A DNA stretch of 64,000 nucleotides from Polyangiaceae bacterium. GTDB lineage: Bacteria; Myxococcota_A; Polyangia; Polyangiales; Polyangiaceae. Shown piece after piece: positions 34,289-43,512 of the stretch (position 1 is the stretch's first letter; every line of letters begins with the position of its first letter). Under the pieces are notes generated by a model. That model was not told where the DNA came from, searched no databases, and saw only the letters and a list, made by a program, of their open reading frames with translations. The position numbers and the translations under genes are program-made. The stretch is from assembly GCA_015075635.1 (NCBI GenBank), contig JABTUA010000001.1, positions 1 to 64,000 on the forward strand, read 5' to 3'.

Positions 34289-35255
34289 GCTCGTTGCCTG
34301 CGCTCTCGCGCTCACGTTGACCTCCGCCGCGCTCGCGCAGGAGGACGACGCCAATCGGAACGCGGCGCGCGAGCTGGCCGAGCAGGCAGCCAAGGCGATG
34401 GAGGCCGAGGACTGGGCCAAGGCCCAAGACCTCTACCAGCGGGCCTACGCCCTCGTGCCCGCGCCGACGCTCTCGCTCCGGCACGCCCGAGCGCTGGCCA
34501 AGGGAGGGCGCTGGGTCGAAGCCCTGGAGGCCTACGTGCGCACCACCCGCACGCGCTTGGACGCGAGCTCGCCGCCCGCCTTCCGGGAGGCCGTCGAGCA
34601 GGCCCAGACCGAGCTCGCCGAGCTCCGGCCGCGGGTTCCCAGGGCGGTCGTCGTGGTCAAGGGCATCGACCCGAAGTCGAAGGCGCTCGCCGTGAGCGTG
34701 GACGGCAGGCCGCTCGCGGCAGCGTTGCTCGGTGTGCCCGCGCCCTTCGATCCCGGCAAGCACGAGCTCGTTGCCAAGACCAGCGATGGTCGCGAGGCGC
34801 ACGCGACGCTGGAGATCCAAGAGAAGGAGGAGAAGTCGGTCGAGCTCGTGCTGCCCCCGGCGCCAGAAGGCACCGCCCCCGATGCCGAGCCCGGCGAGCC
34901 GAGCGCGCAGGGATCGACCGCCAAGTCCTCCCAGAAGACCTGGGCCTTCGTCGCGCTCGGCGCCGGAGCGGTGGGGCTCGGGGTCGGCGTCACCACGGGG
35001 CTGATGGCGACCAGCAAGCACCAGAGCGCCGAAGACGCCTGCCCGAACGGGCAGTGCGCCGCGGGCTCGAGCGGGGCCGACGACGCCGAGGCGTTCCGTA
35101 GCCTGCGCACCGTCTCCACCATCGGCTACGTGGTGGCCGTCGTGGGGGTGGGCGCAGGCGTCACGCTCTGGCTCACCTCGCCCGAGCGCACGGAGCAAGC
35201 TCGGGTCGGAGCTTGGCTCGGACCCCAGAGCGCCGGCATCCGGGGGAGGTTCTGA
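34266..35255 (+). CDS. Exported protein with TPR-like N-terminus and PEGA-like domain
   Basis: A 329-residue protein with signal (ELVACALALTLTSAALA). Helical repeats follow (AKAMEAEDWAKAQDLYQRAY, ALAKGGRWVEALEAYVRTTR). Then comes a PEGA-like beta-sandwich (RAVVVVKGIDPKSKALAVSV, DGRPLAAALLGVPAPFDPGK, HELVAKTSDGREAHATLEI). PEGA domains are typical of myxobacterial surface proteins downstream of kinases. Two C-terminal hydrophobic helices (about 225-245 and 285-305) suggest membrane insertion. Translation starts inside the kinase gene. Its stop shares TGATG with the kelch gene. A GTG 6 bp upstream is an alternative start. Confidence 0.75.
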
Positions 35256-37855
35256 TGCTCCCCTGGCTCCGGCGCTCGCTCGCGGTGACGCTCGTCGGTC
35301 TGTCCGCGGCCGGCTGCCCGCAGCTCCTGGACGACGGCTTCTCTACGGTGCCGGCGAGCGGCGGTGCCGCTGGCTCGGGCGGTGAGAGCGGCGACTCGAG
35401 CCTGGGGGGTGGTGGCGGCAGCGGCGGCGTCTCCGCCAGCGGCGGCGTCTCCGGCAGCGGCGGCAGCGCGGGGGACGGAGGTCCGTGCAGCGCGTGCAAG
35501 ACCGGCGAGACCTGCTGCGACGACGCCTGCGTCGACACCAGCAAGGCACAGGCGCACTGCGGCGGCTGCGGGCAGGCGTGTCCTGGCACCACCTGCGCCA
35601 GCGGGCAGTGCACCGGCACCTGCGCCCTCGGCCACCTGGATTGCGACAAGAACGCCGTCACCGGCTGCGAGGTGGACTCGGCGGTGGATCCGGCGAACTG
35701 CGGCAGCTGCGGCGCCGAGTGCAGCTTCGACCAGACCTGCGAGCAGGGGAAGTGTACCTGCCCGAGCGGGACGGCGAGCTGCGACGGGCAGACGTCCAAC
35801 GGCTGCGAGGCAAACCTCGGGACGGACAAGGCCAACTGCGGCTCCTGCGGCGCGGCCTGCGGCGCGAACCAGGCGTGCGTAGCCGGTAAGTGCGAGTGCG
35901 CGACCGGTTACGGCGACTGCAACGCCGACAAGAACGACGGCTGCGAAGCGGTCCTTGCCACCGACGCGAAGAATTGCGGGGCGTGCGCAGGAAGCTGCGG
36001 CGTGAACGGCTCCTGCACCGCGGGGAAGTGCGGGTGTCTGGCGGGCTTCCAGGACTGCGACTCGAGCCCCGGCTGCGAGGCAGCTCTCACCGACCCGAAG
36101 CACTGCGGCTCGTGCACCACGGTGTGCAACTCCTCCGCGCCGATCTGCGACGGAACGTCCTGCGTGCTCTCTTGCGGCAGCGGCGAGACCAAGTGCGGAA
36201 ATTCCTGCGTGAACACCGCCAGCGATCCGCTGCACTGCGGCGGCTGCAACCAGCCCGTGGGCACCAACCAGCAGTGCTTCAATGGGCAGCCCTCCTGTCT
36301 GAGCGGGTTCGCCAACTGCAACAGCCAGCCTGCCGACGGCTGCGAGGTGGACCTGACCAAGGACCCGCTGCACTGCGGCGCCTGCAGCTCGGCCTGCAAG
36401 CCCGGCGCGGTTTGCTCCGGCTCGAGCTGCCAGTGCGCGACCTCGACCCCCAACGACTGCGGCAGCGAGTGCCGCGAGTGCTGCTCCGCCGCGCACTGCG
36501 CGGACTCCGATCCGTGCACGACGAACAGCTGCGACGGCAGCGGGAAGTGCGTCTCTTCGGCCTGCGCCAGCGGCACGTTGTGCTGCTCGACCGGTTGCTT
36601 CGAGTGCTGTGTGGACACCGATTGCAGCGGCGGCAAGGTGTGCAGCGGAAACACCTGCGTCGCCCCGACCTGCACCAGCCCGCAGCTCTTGTGCGGCGGC
36701 GGCTGCGTGAACCCGAACACGGACCCGAAACACTGTGGAGGCTGCGGCATCGACTGCGGCGTAGGGCGGAGCTGCGCGGCCGGAGTCTGCTCGCCGGCCT
36801 GGGTGCCTCTGAACAGCGTGGGCGCGCCGGCGGGCCGCAGTCGCGCGGCATACGCGCCCTTGTCCGGCCTGGGCCAGGTCTTCATCTGGGGTGGGCTGAA
36901 CGCCGCCGCCGTGGCGCTCGACGACGGCGCCATCTACGACGTCGCCACGAACACCTGGACGCCCGTGAACAAGGACGCGAACACTCCTTCACCGCGCGTG
37001 CTGGCGTCGGCGGTCTGGACCGGCGATCGCGTCTTCGTCTGGGGCGGTGGCAGCGGATCTTCCGACTTCGACAACGGCGCGTTGTACGACCCGGTCGCCA
37101 AGAGCTGGAAGACCGTGTCCAGCTCGAACAAGCCGAGCGCCCGCCGCGCGCCGTACCTCTCCTGGACCGGCTCGGAGGTGCTGCTCTGGGGCGGCGTGGA
37201 CGCGGCGGGTGCGCCGCTCACCGGCGCCTTCCGCTACAACCCGACGACCGACGTTTGGACGGTGGCGAACGGCAACGGCGAGCCGTCGCAGCGCGCTCAC
37301 TCCACCACCGGTTGGTCCGGCACCGACTTCATCGTCTACGGAGGCAAGCAGGCGAACTCGAACTTCAACCAGACCCACCGCTATCGCCCTGCGACCGATG
37401 CATGGGCCCCGCTCCCCAACGGCCCCACGCAGCGCTTCGGCGCCTTCGGTACCTGGGACGGCAGCAACCTGATCGCCTGGGGCGGGCGCAAGGAGACCGG
37501 CGGTGCCCCCGCGACGTACGACGACGGCAGGCGCTTCGACGGGAGCGCCTGGACGAATCTCCCCACGGCGGGCGCGCCTGGCGCGCGCTATGCCCTGCAC
37601 CGTCAGGTTGGCTTCAGCGCGCGCATCGCCAACGGCGCCACGTTGATGGTGGGCGGCTTCTCCGCGGCAGGCGCTGCGCTCAAGGACGGTGCCATCTATC
37701 GCTCCGGTACGAACGCCTGGACTGCTGTGCCGGCCTGGCCATCGGGCGAGGACCACCAGTGGGCCGTTTACGCATTTGCCGGTGGTGAGCTGGTGATCTT
37801 CGGCGGGCTTCACGGCTCGGCAGCGACGGCGACCGGTGAACGCTTCCGGCCCTGA
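35255..37855 (+). CDS. Lipoprotein with Cys-rich repeats and a C-terminal kelch-type propeller
   Basis: An 866-residue protein with signal MLPWLRRSLAVTLVGLSAAG and lipobox cysteine, then a Gly/Ser linker. Residues 80-530 form Cys-rich repeats such as NCGSCGAACGANQACVAGKC, with a regular C-G-x-C-x-x-x-C spacing. Residues 535-866 hold about six kelch-like units (VFIWGGLNAAAVALDDGAIY, VLLWGGVDAAGAPLTGAFRY, FIVYGGKQANSNFNQTHRYR, LIAWGGRKETGGAPATYDDG, LVIFGGLHGS), enough for a beta-propeller. It is likely a surface binding protein. Its start overlaps the upstream stop, and the next gene begins 20 bp before its end. Confidence 0.82.
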   Translation: MLPWLRRSLAVTLVGLSAAGCPQLLDDGFSTVPASGGAAGSGGESGDSSLGGGGGSGGVSASGGVSGSGGSAGDGGPCSACKTGETCCDDACVDTSKAQAHCGGCGQACPGTTCASGQCTGTCALGHLDCDKNAVTGCEVDSAVDPANCGSCGAECSFDQTCEQGKCTCPSGTASCDGQTSNGCEANLGTDKANCGSCGAACGANQACVAGKCECATGYGDCNADKNDGCEAVLATDAKNCGACAGSCGVNGSCTAGKCGCLAGFQDCDSSPGCEAALTDPKHCGSCTTVCNSSAPICDGTSCVLSCGSGETKCGNSCVNTASDPLHCGGCNQPVGTNQQCFNGQPSCLSGFANCNSQPADGCEVDLTKDPLHCGACSSACKPGAVCSGSSCQCATSTPNDCGSECRECCSAAHCADSDPCTTNSCDGSGKCVSSACASGTLCCSTGCFECCVDTDCSGGKVCSGNTCVAPTCTSPQLLCGGGCVNPNTDPKHCGGCGIDCGVGRSCAAGVCSPAWVPLNSVGAPAGRSRAAYAPLSGLGQVFIWGGLNAAAVALDDGAIYDVATNTWTPVNKDANTPSPRVLASAVWTGDRVFVWGGGSGSSDFDNGALYDPVAKSWKTVSSSNKPSARRAPYLSWTGSEVLLWGGVDAAGAPLTGAFRYNPTTDVWTVANGNGEPSQRAHSTTGWSGTDFIVYGGKQANSNFNQTHRYRPATDAWAPLPNGPTQRFGAFGTWDGSNLIAWGGRKETGGAPATYDDGRRFDGSAWTNLPTAGAPGARYALHRQVGFSARIANGATLMVGGFSAAGAALKDGAIYRSGTNAWTAVPAWPSGEDHQWAVYAFAGGELVIFGGLHGSAATATGERFRP

Positions 37856-38768
37856 GTCTCGGCGAAGCATCGAGCGACGGCTCGACTGGGGCGAGCTCGC
37901 GCCGCTGCGCATCAGCGCGCGCCACGCCGCCGACGGGGTCTACGCCGGGGGCCACCGCAGTCAGCGCCGGGGCGCGGGCGTGGAGTTCGGCGGACACCGC
38001 GCCTACACCCCGGGCGACGACCTGCGCTTCATCGATCGGCACGCGCTGATGCGCCACGGTCGCCTCCTGGTGCGCCAGTTCGAGACCGAGACCGATCGGG
38101 CGCTCCGCATCGTGGTCGACGCGAGCGCGTCCATGGCCTTCCGCAGCAAAGGAGCGCCCGGCGCCAAGCTGGCCTTTGCGGCCGTGGTCGCGGCGGCCTT
38201 GGCGCGCATCGCCATCTCCGGCGGCGATCCAGTGGCGCTCGACTGGATCGGCGGCGAGGCCCGGGAGCCGCTGCCCGCGCTCGGAGGGCGCGAGGCCTTC
38301 GAGCGAGTGATCGCGGCGCTGGAGACCGTCCAGCCCGGCGGTGACGTGAGGCTCGACGCGGCAGCGGTGGAGCGGGCGTTCGCCGCGGTCGCCCGCCACG
38401 CGCGCCGAGGCGCGGTGGTGGTGCTGCTGAGCGACCTCGTCGATCTGCCCGAGCACACCCTCGACCGGTTCGCGGCGCTCTCGTCCATGGGTCGCACGCT
38501 GATCGCGGTACGCGTGCTCGACCCCCTCGAGGCGACCTTCTCCATGGAGGGACCGGTGCGTCTGTACGCGAGCGAAGGCGAGGTCCACGTCGAGACCGAC
38601 GCCAGCCTGGTGCGTGACGGGTACCTGGCCCGACTGGAGAGCATCGCCCAGAGCTGGGACGACCGACTGGCGGCGAGCGGCGGGCGCTTGATCAAGTGCG
38701 TGACCTCGGACGACCCGGTGACCGCCGTCCGCGAGATCGTGCTCGGTGCCCGCGGAGGCGAGCGATGA
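37836..38768 (+). CDS. DUF58 domain protein
   Basis: A 310-residue protein from GTG 37836, inside the kelch gene's 3' end. DUF58 hallmarks: GHRSQRRGAGVEFGGHRAYT, PGDDLRFIDRHALMRHGRLL and LVRQFETETDRALRIVVDAS with the D-x-S-x-S metal motif (DASASM), then VVLLSDLVD. DUF58 proteins usually sit in moxR-DUF58-VWA operons. Here the VWA/BatA-like gene follows (ATGA overlap), but no moxR ATPase gene is visible within the window. Exact role unknown. Confidence 0.88.
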   Translation: MNASGPESRRSIERRLDWGELAPLRISARHAADGVYAGGHRSQRRGAGVEFGGHRAYTPGDDLRFIDRHALMRHGRLLVRQFETETDRALRIVVDASASMAFRSKGAPGAKLAFAAVVAAALARIAISGGDPVALDWIGGEAREPLPALGGREAFERVIAALETVQPGGDVRLDAAAVERAFAAVARHARRGAVVVLLSDLVDLPEHTLDRFAALSSMGRTLIAVRVLDPLEATFSMEGPVRLYASEGEVHVETDASLVRDGYLARLESIAQSWDDRLAASGGRLIKCVTSDDPVTAVREIVLGARGGER

Positions 38769-40813
38769 GCTTCGTGGTGGGCCTCGCCCTCGCCATCGGC
38801 GCGCTGGTCGTGGTGCCCTTCGTCGCGCACTTGCTGCGCCGCTCGCGGGCGGAGGAGCGCGAGTTCCCGCCGGCCCACCTGGTGCCGGTGGCGGAGCCGG
38901 TCGCGCGCCAGCGCAGTCGGCTCGAAGACCGCTTGCTGCTCGCGGTCCGGGCGCTGATGGTGCTGGCGCTGGCGGTCCTCGGAGCCACGCCGCTGGTGCG
39001 CTGCTCGCGGTTGTCCATCGCCCGCGAGAGCGGCGGCTCGGTCGCCCTGGCCATCATCGTGGACGACTCGCTCAGCATGCGCGCAGCGACGGCGTCGGGA
39101 GCCACGCGCTTCGAGCTCGCGCTCCGCGGCGCCCGGGACCTCCTGGCTGCGGCCCGGGAGGGCGACGCCGTGGCCATCGTCCTCGGCGGTGCTCCGGCGC
39201 GCCTGGCGCTCTCGGCTACCACGGATCTCTCCGCGGCCAAGCGCACGCTCTCCCAGCTGCGGGTCACGGACCGCCCCACGGATCTGTCGTCCGCGGTGCA
39301 GCTGGGACGCTCGTCGGTGAAGGCGCTGCCCCACGTGGATCGCAAGGTGGTGCTGCTGAGCGACTTCGCCGGGGGTCCGCTGCCAAGTGGCGAACCGCCG
39401 GTGTGGGCTCCGCTCTCGGAGATCCGCAAGCCCGCCGACGACTGCGCCGTGGTCTCGGCGGAGAGCCGCGGGCGGCGCGTCAGCGTGACGATCGCCTGTT
39501 CCTCGGCGCAGGCCGCCCGCGGGCGCTCCCTGGAGCTGGTGGTCGGCGACGGGGAGCCGGCGCGAAGCGACACGGACGCGGGCACGGACGCACCCAAGGC
39601 CAAGGCCGGCGAGCTCGTCGCGAGCGCGAAGCTCGACGCGCGAGCGGGTGAGCAGAACGTCTCGCTCGAGCCGTCCATCCTGAGCGTGGGCCTAGACGCG
39701 CGGCTGTCCGGCAAGGACGCCATCGCGCACGACGACCAGGCGCCGGTGGCGCCGGAGTCTCGGAGCTTGGGCGTCGGCGTGCTCTCCGACCTGGCGACCG
39801 CCAGCGCCACCACCGGAGGCGCGACGGTCGTCGAGCAAGCGCTGGAAGCGCTGGCGCACGACGTGAGCGTGCGCCCGCTCACCACCTTGCCCGAAGAGGC
39901 GAGGGAGCTGAGCGGCCTGGCGGCCCTCTTGCTCGACGACCCGTCGGGTCTCGCACCGGAGGCCCGCGCCGCCCTGGTCGAGTGGCTGGAGCGCGGGGGC
40001 GTGGCCGTCGCGTGGCTCGGACCGCGCGCCGAGAGCGTGCAGCTCGGAACCACGCTCGAGCCCTTCGCGCGCGGCGCGCTGTCATGGGAGCTCACCAAAG
40101 CCAAGGGCGTGGACGCCGCCAGCATCGCCTGGCTCGGTGCCCCAGGTGCGAGCCTCTCCAGCTTGGCGCCGAGAGGCCGCGCGCGCCTCGACAGCGCGCT
40201 GCCGACGGGTGCCGCCGTACTGGCCCGTTGGGACGATGGGCAGCCCTTCCTGGCGGAGCAGAAGCTCGGTCGCGGGCTCGCCCTCGCGGTGGCGTTGCCC
40301 ACCTCTCCCGACCAGAGCGATCTGGCGCTCCGGCCGGGGTTCTTGGCGCTGCTCGAGCACGTCGTGGAGCAGGCCGAGCGCCGCGCGGGACCGCGGCGCA
40401 GCGTGGCCGGCACGACGTGGAGCTTCCCGGCAGCAGCCCGGGTCGAGATCGAGGGGCCGGGAGGAAAGCTCGAGTCCGAGACCTCCGGTGGCGGCTCGGA
40501 GGCCCAGCGCACCTTCACTCCGGAGCTCGTCGGCCGCTACCGCGTGAGCCTGGACGGCGCCGCCGAGCGACGCGTCGTCACGCTGGAGGCGAGCGAGATC
40601 ACCGACGCGCCCCGCGAGCCGGACCAGGCCGACGAGCGGGTGGTCACCGGCGGCGTCCAGAACGAAGTCGACGTGTCGTCGGACGTCGCGCTGCTTCTCT
40701 TGGTGCTCCTGGCGCTCGAGCTCGGGCTGCGCGCGTTCCGGCGCTTCGAGCCCAAGCGCAGGCGCCGCCGCGGCGATCTGCCCGCGCGCGCCGCGCCCTC
40801 TTCGGGTGGGTAG
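38765..40813 (+). CDS. BatA-like membrane protein with VWA domain
   Basis: A 682-residue protein. The N-terminus (MSFVVGLALAIGALVVVPFV, AHLLRRSRAEEREFPPAHLV) and a second TM segment (LLLAVRALMVLALAVLGATP) match the aerotolerance (Bat) N-terminal double-TM module. VWA features are VALAIIVDDSLSMRAAT and KVVLLSDFAGGPLP. A beta-rich region and a C-terminal TM helix (VALLLLVLLALELGLRAFRR) follow. It pairs with the DUF58 gene through an ATGA overlap. Bat-type proteins are linked to envelope stress or chaperone-like complexes with MoxR ATPases, but the partner ATPase is not here. Confidence 0.85.
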   Translation: MSFVVGLALAIGALVVVPFVAHLLRRSRAEEREFPPAHLVPVAEPVARQRSRLEDRLLLAVRALMVLALAVLGATPLVRCSRLSIARESGGSVALAIIVDDSLSMRAATASGATRFELALRGARDLLAAAREGDAVAIVLGGAPARLALSATTDLSAAKRTLSQLRVTDRPTDLSSAVQLGRSSVKALPHVDRKVVLLSDFAGGPLPSGEPPVWAPLSEIRKPADDCAVVSAESRGRRVSVTIACSSAQAARGRSLELVVGDGEPARSDTDAGTDAPKAKAGELVASAKLDARAGEQNVSLEPSILSVGLDARLSGKDAIAHDDQAPVAPESRSLGVGVLSDLATASATTGGATVVEQALEALAHDVSVRPLTTLPEEARELSGLAALLLDDPSGLAPEARAALVEWLERGGVAVAWLGPRAESVQLGTTLEPFARGALSWELTKAKGVDAASIAWLGAPGASLSSLAPRGRARLDSALPTGAAVLARWDDGQPFLAEQKLGRGLALAVALPTSPDQSDLALRPGFLALLEHVVEQAERRAGPRRSVAGTTWSFPAAARVEIEGPGGKLESETSGGGSEAQRTFTPELVGRYRVSLDGAAERRVVTLEASEITDAPREPDQADERVVTGGVQNEVDVSSDVALLLLVLLALELGLRAFRRFEPKRRRRRGDLPARAAPSSGG

Positions 40814-40847
40814 CTCCCTCGCGCACGGCGTGATACTGCCAGGCGCC

Positions 40848-41387
40848 ATGTTCGGCCGTCTTCTCTTGCTCTCGTCTCTCGCTCTCGCGAGCTGTCACTC
40901 TCCCGGCATGTACGGGCACAGCCGCGTATACGCCCCGCTCGGCGACGAAGAAGCCGCGACCAAGGGCGCGAGGGAGTACGACCCGGTGATGGCGCAACGC
41001 GCTCCCGACGAGTGGAAGGGCAAGACCGTCACGCTGTTCGGCGTGGTGAAGGCGCGCCATCCGGGCCCCGGGGGCAACGCCGACCTGACGCTCAGCGTGC
41101 GCACGCTCGAGCCCCGGAACCTCTGCGACACCGCAGACGAAGACAGCTGCCGCGTGACCGTCGGCGATCGCGAGCACGCCGTCGTGCACGCCCTGGCCAA
41201 GCTCTCCGGCGAGGACGACATCGGCCAGAAGAGCGTCAGCGCCGGCTCGCTGGTGCGGGTGGTGGGGACACTGACCGACGGCGTGGACCCCGACGACGGC
41301 GCGCAGGTCGTCAGCGTCAAGTACCTGCGCCACTGGCCGCGGGACTTCTACGTGACGACCGCAGATCGCGCCCACATGCGCCGGTGA
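40848..41387 (+). CDS. Lipoprotein with an OB-fold-like domain
   Basis: A 179-residue protein: MFGRLLLLSSLALASCHSPG has lipobox Leu-Ala-Ser-Cys. A central segment (KTVTLFGVVKARHPGPGG, LTLSVRTLEPRNLCDTADED, SLVRVVGTLTDG) shows the V-x-G-V-V strand pattern of OB-fold nucleic-acid or glycan binding lipoproteins such as NlpE/YgiW-type folds. The call is tentative. The frame opens 42 bp upstream, but the ATG at 40848 places the signal properly. Its stop lies 5 bp before the left end of the nested mobile structure. Confidence 0.68.
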   Translation: MFGRLLLLSSLALASCHSPGMYGHSRVYAPLGDEEAATKGAREYDPVMAQRAPDEWKGKTVTLFGVVKARHPGPGGNADLTLSVRTLEPRNLCDTADEDSCRVTVGDREHAVVHALAKLSGEDDIGQKSVSAGSLVRVVGTLTDGVDPDDGAQVVSVKYLRHWPRDFYVTTADRAHMRR

Positions 41388-41392
41388 CGGCG

Positions 41393-41417
41393 GTCCAGTC
41401 CCGCTCGGTAGTTCTCC
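41393..41417. repeat. Left outer inverted repeat of the mobile region
   Basis: GTCCAGTCCCGCTCGGTAG followed by TTCTCC. It matches in inverted orientation the terminus shared by both 232-bp repeat copies (ends at 23350 and 44459). Confidence 0.6.
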
Positions 41418-42108
41418 ATCCGCGGGCCGCGGACCCCGTTGGATGAAACCGGGTGGCATCGGGTAGGCTTCGGCGGTCGGTCGGCACCGAGGTCGGCAAG
41501 ACTATGGTGCGTTCGAGCCCCTTCGGTAGTTGGGCCGGACAGAGGTTGAGAAGCGACGCGTTCTCGAAGAGTTGAGGACGGTCACGGGCACGGCGCGCGA
41601 GCAGGCGCAAATTCGCACTCGACAGGACGGGCCGGCGCTGGAGGTCGGGGCGTGGCTCTCGGGCGGCGCCGGGCGTTGGTGAAGCGCTGGCGGCGTCGGC
41701 GCAGCGGTCGAGCGCACGACGCAGAGCTCGATGACCGCGAGTGCGGCACTGCGTGCAGCTGCCTGGAGGGAGCGCCATCGGACTCGAGCTCGACGCGCAG
41801 CTTCCGGACCCACGGCGCTGCCGCTGACAAAGACCACCAAGGGCATCCCGTGCACGCCCGTTTGTTTGCGGGCGTGCGAGCAGCGTTTCAGCGTACGGTG
41901 ACCTGAAGGAAAGAGCATCGAGACGTCGATTTCTCTTGACGCATTCTCGAGCGACGCGCGTTCGCGTTCGACGACCACGCGGGTGAGGGCCTCTCGCTCG
42001 CGCGTGGTGACGCGCTCGTGCGCGTTCGTGCGCGCGACGACGCGCGACGCGTTCAGATGCCCGAAACGCGCTCAGCGTGTCAGCAGCGAGCTCGAAAAAT
42101 CGCGTGAT
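41418..42108. other. Gene-poor left arm of the mobile region
   Basis: About 690 bp without a supported gene. It contains one copy of a 47-bp repeat (41809-41855). Between roughly 41940 and 42070 there is a very CG-rich stretch with many near-repeats of GCGCGTTCG. No promoter was recognised. Confidence 0.45.
41809..41855 (-). repeat. 47-bp inner inverted repeat, left copy
   Basis: Matches 43434-43480 in inverted orientation at 44 of 47 positions. Read on its minus strand it encodes VHGMPLVVFVSGSAVG, which the right copy mirrors as VHGLPLVVIVSGSAVG. It may be a fragment of a transposase core or a genuine end sequence. Confidence 0.8.
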
Positions 42109-43400
42109 ATGCCAGAAAGCATGAACGCTCTCTCTTCGGTCTCCGACCACGAGCTCCGCGAGCGACTTTCGGCCGCCGTGAGCTCGGAGCGGTCGGCGTG
42201 CGCCAACGTCATCTTCCACCTGGCAGAGCTCGACCGCCGCAGGCTGTGTTGTTCCCGTTCCACGCCACACCACCGACAGCGATTCCGCGACTGCGGCAGA
42301 CCGGAAGCGAGTTCCTCCGGCTCGGCCGGACTGTCTATTTCGATGCGTGTTCCTCCCTCTTCGCCTACTGCACCGAGCGCCTCGGCTATTCCGAGGACAG
42401 CGCGACCAAGCGTGTGCGTGTGGCCCGCCTGGCCCAGCAGTTCCCCCAGGTGCTCGATGACCTCGCCAGCGGCGAGCTCCACCTGACGGGGCTGTTCCTG
42501 CTCTCCGGCCACCTGACGGACGACAACGCCGAGCAGCTCCTCGCCGAGGCGCGAGGGAAGTCCAAGCGACAGCTCGAGGAGCTGCTCGCCCGCTGGTTCC
42601 CGCGGCCGGCCGTGCCGCCGACCATCACCCCGGTCACGCCCGAGCCGGTACAAGGGCAGTTGTCCACATGGTCCGGGGCAGGTACCCCGGCCCCGCCGGC
42701 CCAGGCGCCTCGCCCTCGCGTCGAGCCGCTCTCGCCGGAGAGCGTTCGCGTGGAATTCAGCGCCCACGCTGCGTTCCGCGACAAGCTCGAGCAGGCCCGG
42801 GCGCTGCTCAGCCACACGGTGCCCAGCGGCGACCTCGCGACGATCCTCGAGCGCGCGCTGGACCTGCTCATCGAGCGGGAGACGAAGCGCCGCGCCGGCG
42901 CGGGCAAGCCCCGCAAGCGCCGCGAGACGAAGCCGGGCTCGCGGCACGTTCCGGTGGAAGTCCAGCGAGCGGTCAGGGAGCGGGACGGCGACCAGTGCAC
43001 CTTCACCGACGCCGAAGGGCGGCGGTGTTCGGCGACGCGCTTCTTGACCATCGAGCACATCGACCCGTTCGCGAAGGGCGGGCCCACGACGGTGGACAAC
43101 TGCTGCTTGCTTTGCAGACCTCACAACGCCCACCGAGCGCGCCAGGTCTTCGGTGAGGACCACATCCAGAACGAGATCTCGGAGGCGCGAGCGAGGCGAA
43201 GACAGAGCACGCCACCGGCGCCACCAGCGCCGACGCCCGCGCCCGAGGGCGGCGTGTCCGAAAAGGTGCTCGGAGCGCTGGTTCGGATGGGGTTCAAGCG
43301 AGCGGACGCGCGGCGAGCCGTCGAGCAAGCGCGCCTCTGCGAGGTGGAGCCGCTGCTCGAGCCGATGCTTCGCGCGACGCTCGCCATTCTCACACCGTGA
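42109..43400 (+). pseudogene. HNH endonuclease family gene, frameshifted by an 89-bp insertion
   Basis: The N-terminal part (MPESMNALSSVSDHELRERL to CANVIFHLAELDRRRL) and the rest (YFDACSSLFAYCTERLGYSE onward) are in different frames. They are separated by about 89 bp (42247-42335) that fit neither part. The downstream frame holds LFLLSGHLTDDNAEQLLAEA, a basic linker, the HNH core (DGDQCTFTDAEGRRCSATRF, EHIDPFAKGG, NCCLLCRPHNAHRARQ) and a UBA-like tail (VLGALVRMGFKRADARRAVE). HNH proteins cut DNA with a single-metal His/Asn site. Removing the insert would give roughly 400 residues. It is probably inactive now. Its 47-bp inverted repeat flanks suggest past mobility. Confidence 0.75.
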
Positions 43401-43433
43401 GACGGTTCGGGCACACCCCACGTCGAATGGGGT

Positions 43434-43480
43434 GTGCACGGATTGCCCTTGGTGGTCATTGTCAGCGGCAGCGCCGTGGG
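43434..43480 (+). repeat. 47-bp inner inverted repeat, right copy
   Basis: The partner of 41809-41855 in inverted orientation (44 of 47 matches). It begins 33 bp after the HNH frame ends and lies just upstream of the transposase remnant. Confidence 0.8.
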
Positions 43481-43512
43481 CACGCATGCGGACGAAGGAA
43501 AGGAGCTCATCT

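Noticed and set aside
37836-40813. A complete moxR-bat operon
   Set aside because: No AAA ATPase gene is present within the window on either side.
41418-42108. A gene in the left arm of the mobile region
   Set aside because: Frames on both strands are low-complexity Arg/Ala-rich and share no recognisable domain.
41809-43480. IS5-family transposase as the identity of the 47-bp repeats
   Set aside because: The 16-residue strip resembles such transposases only weakly and no catalytic residues are present, so I kept it as a repeat of unknown origin.
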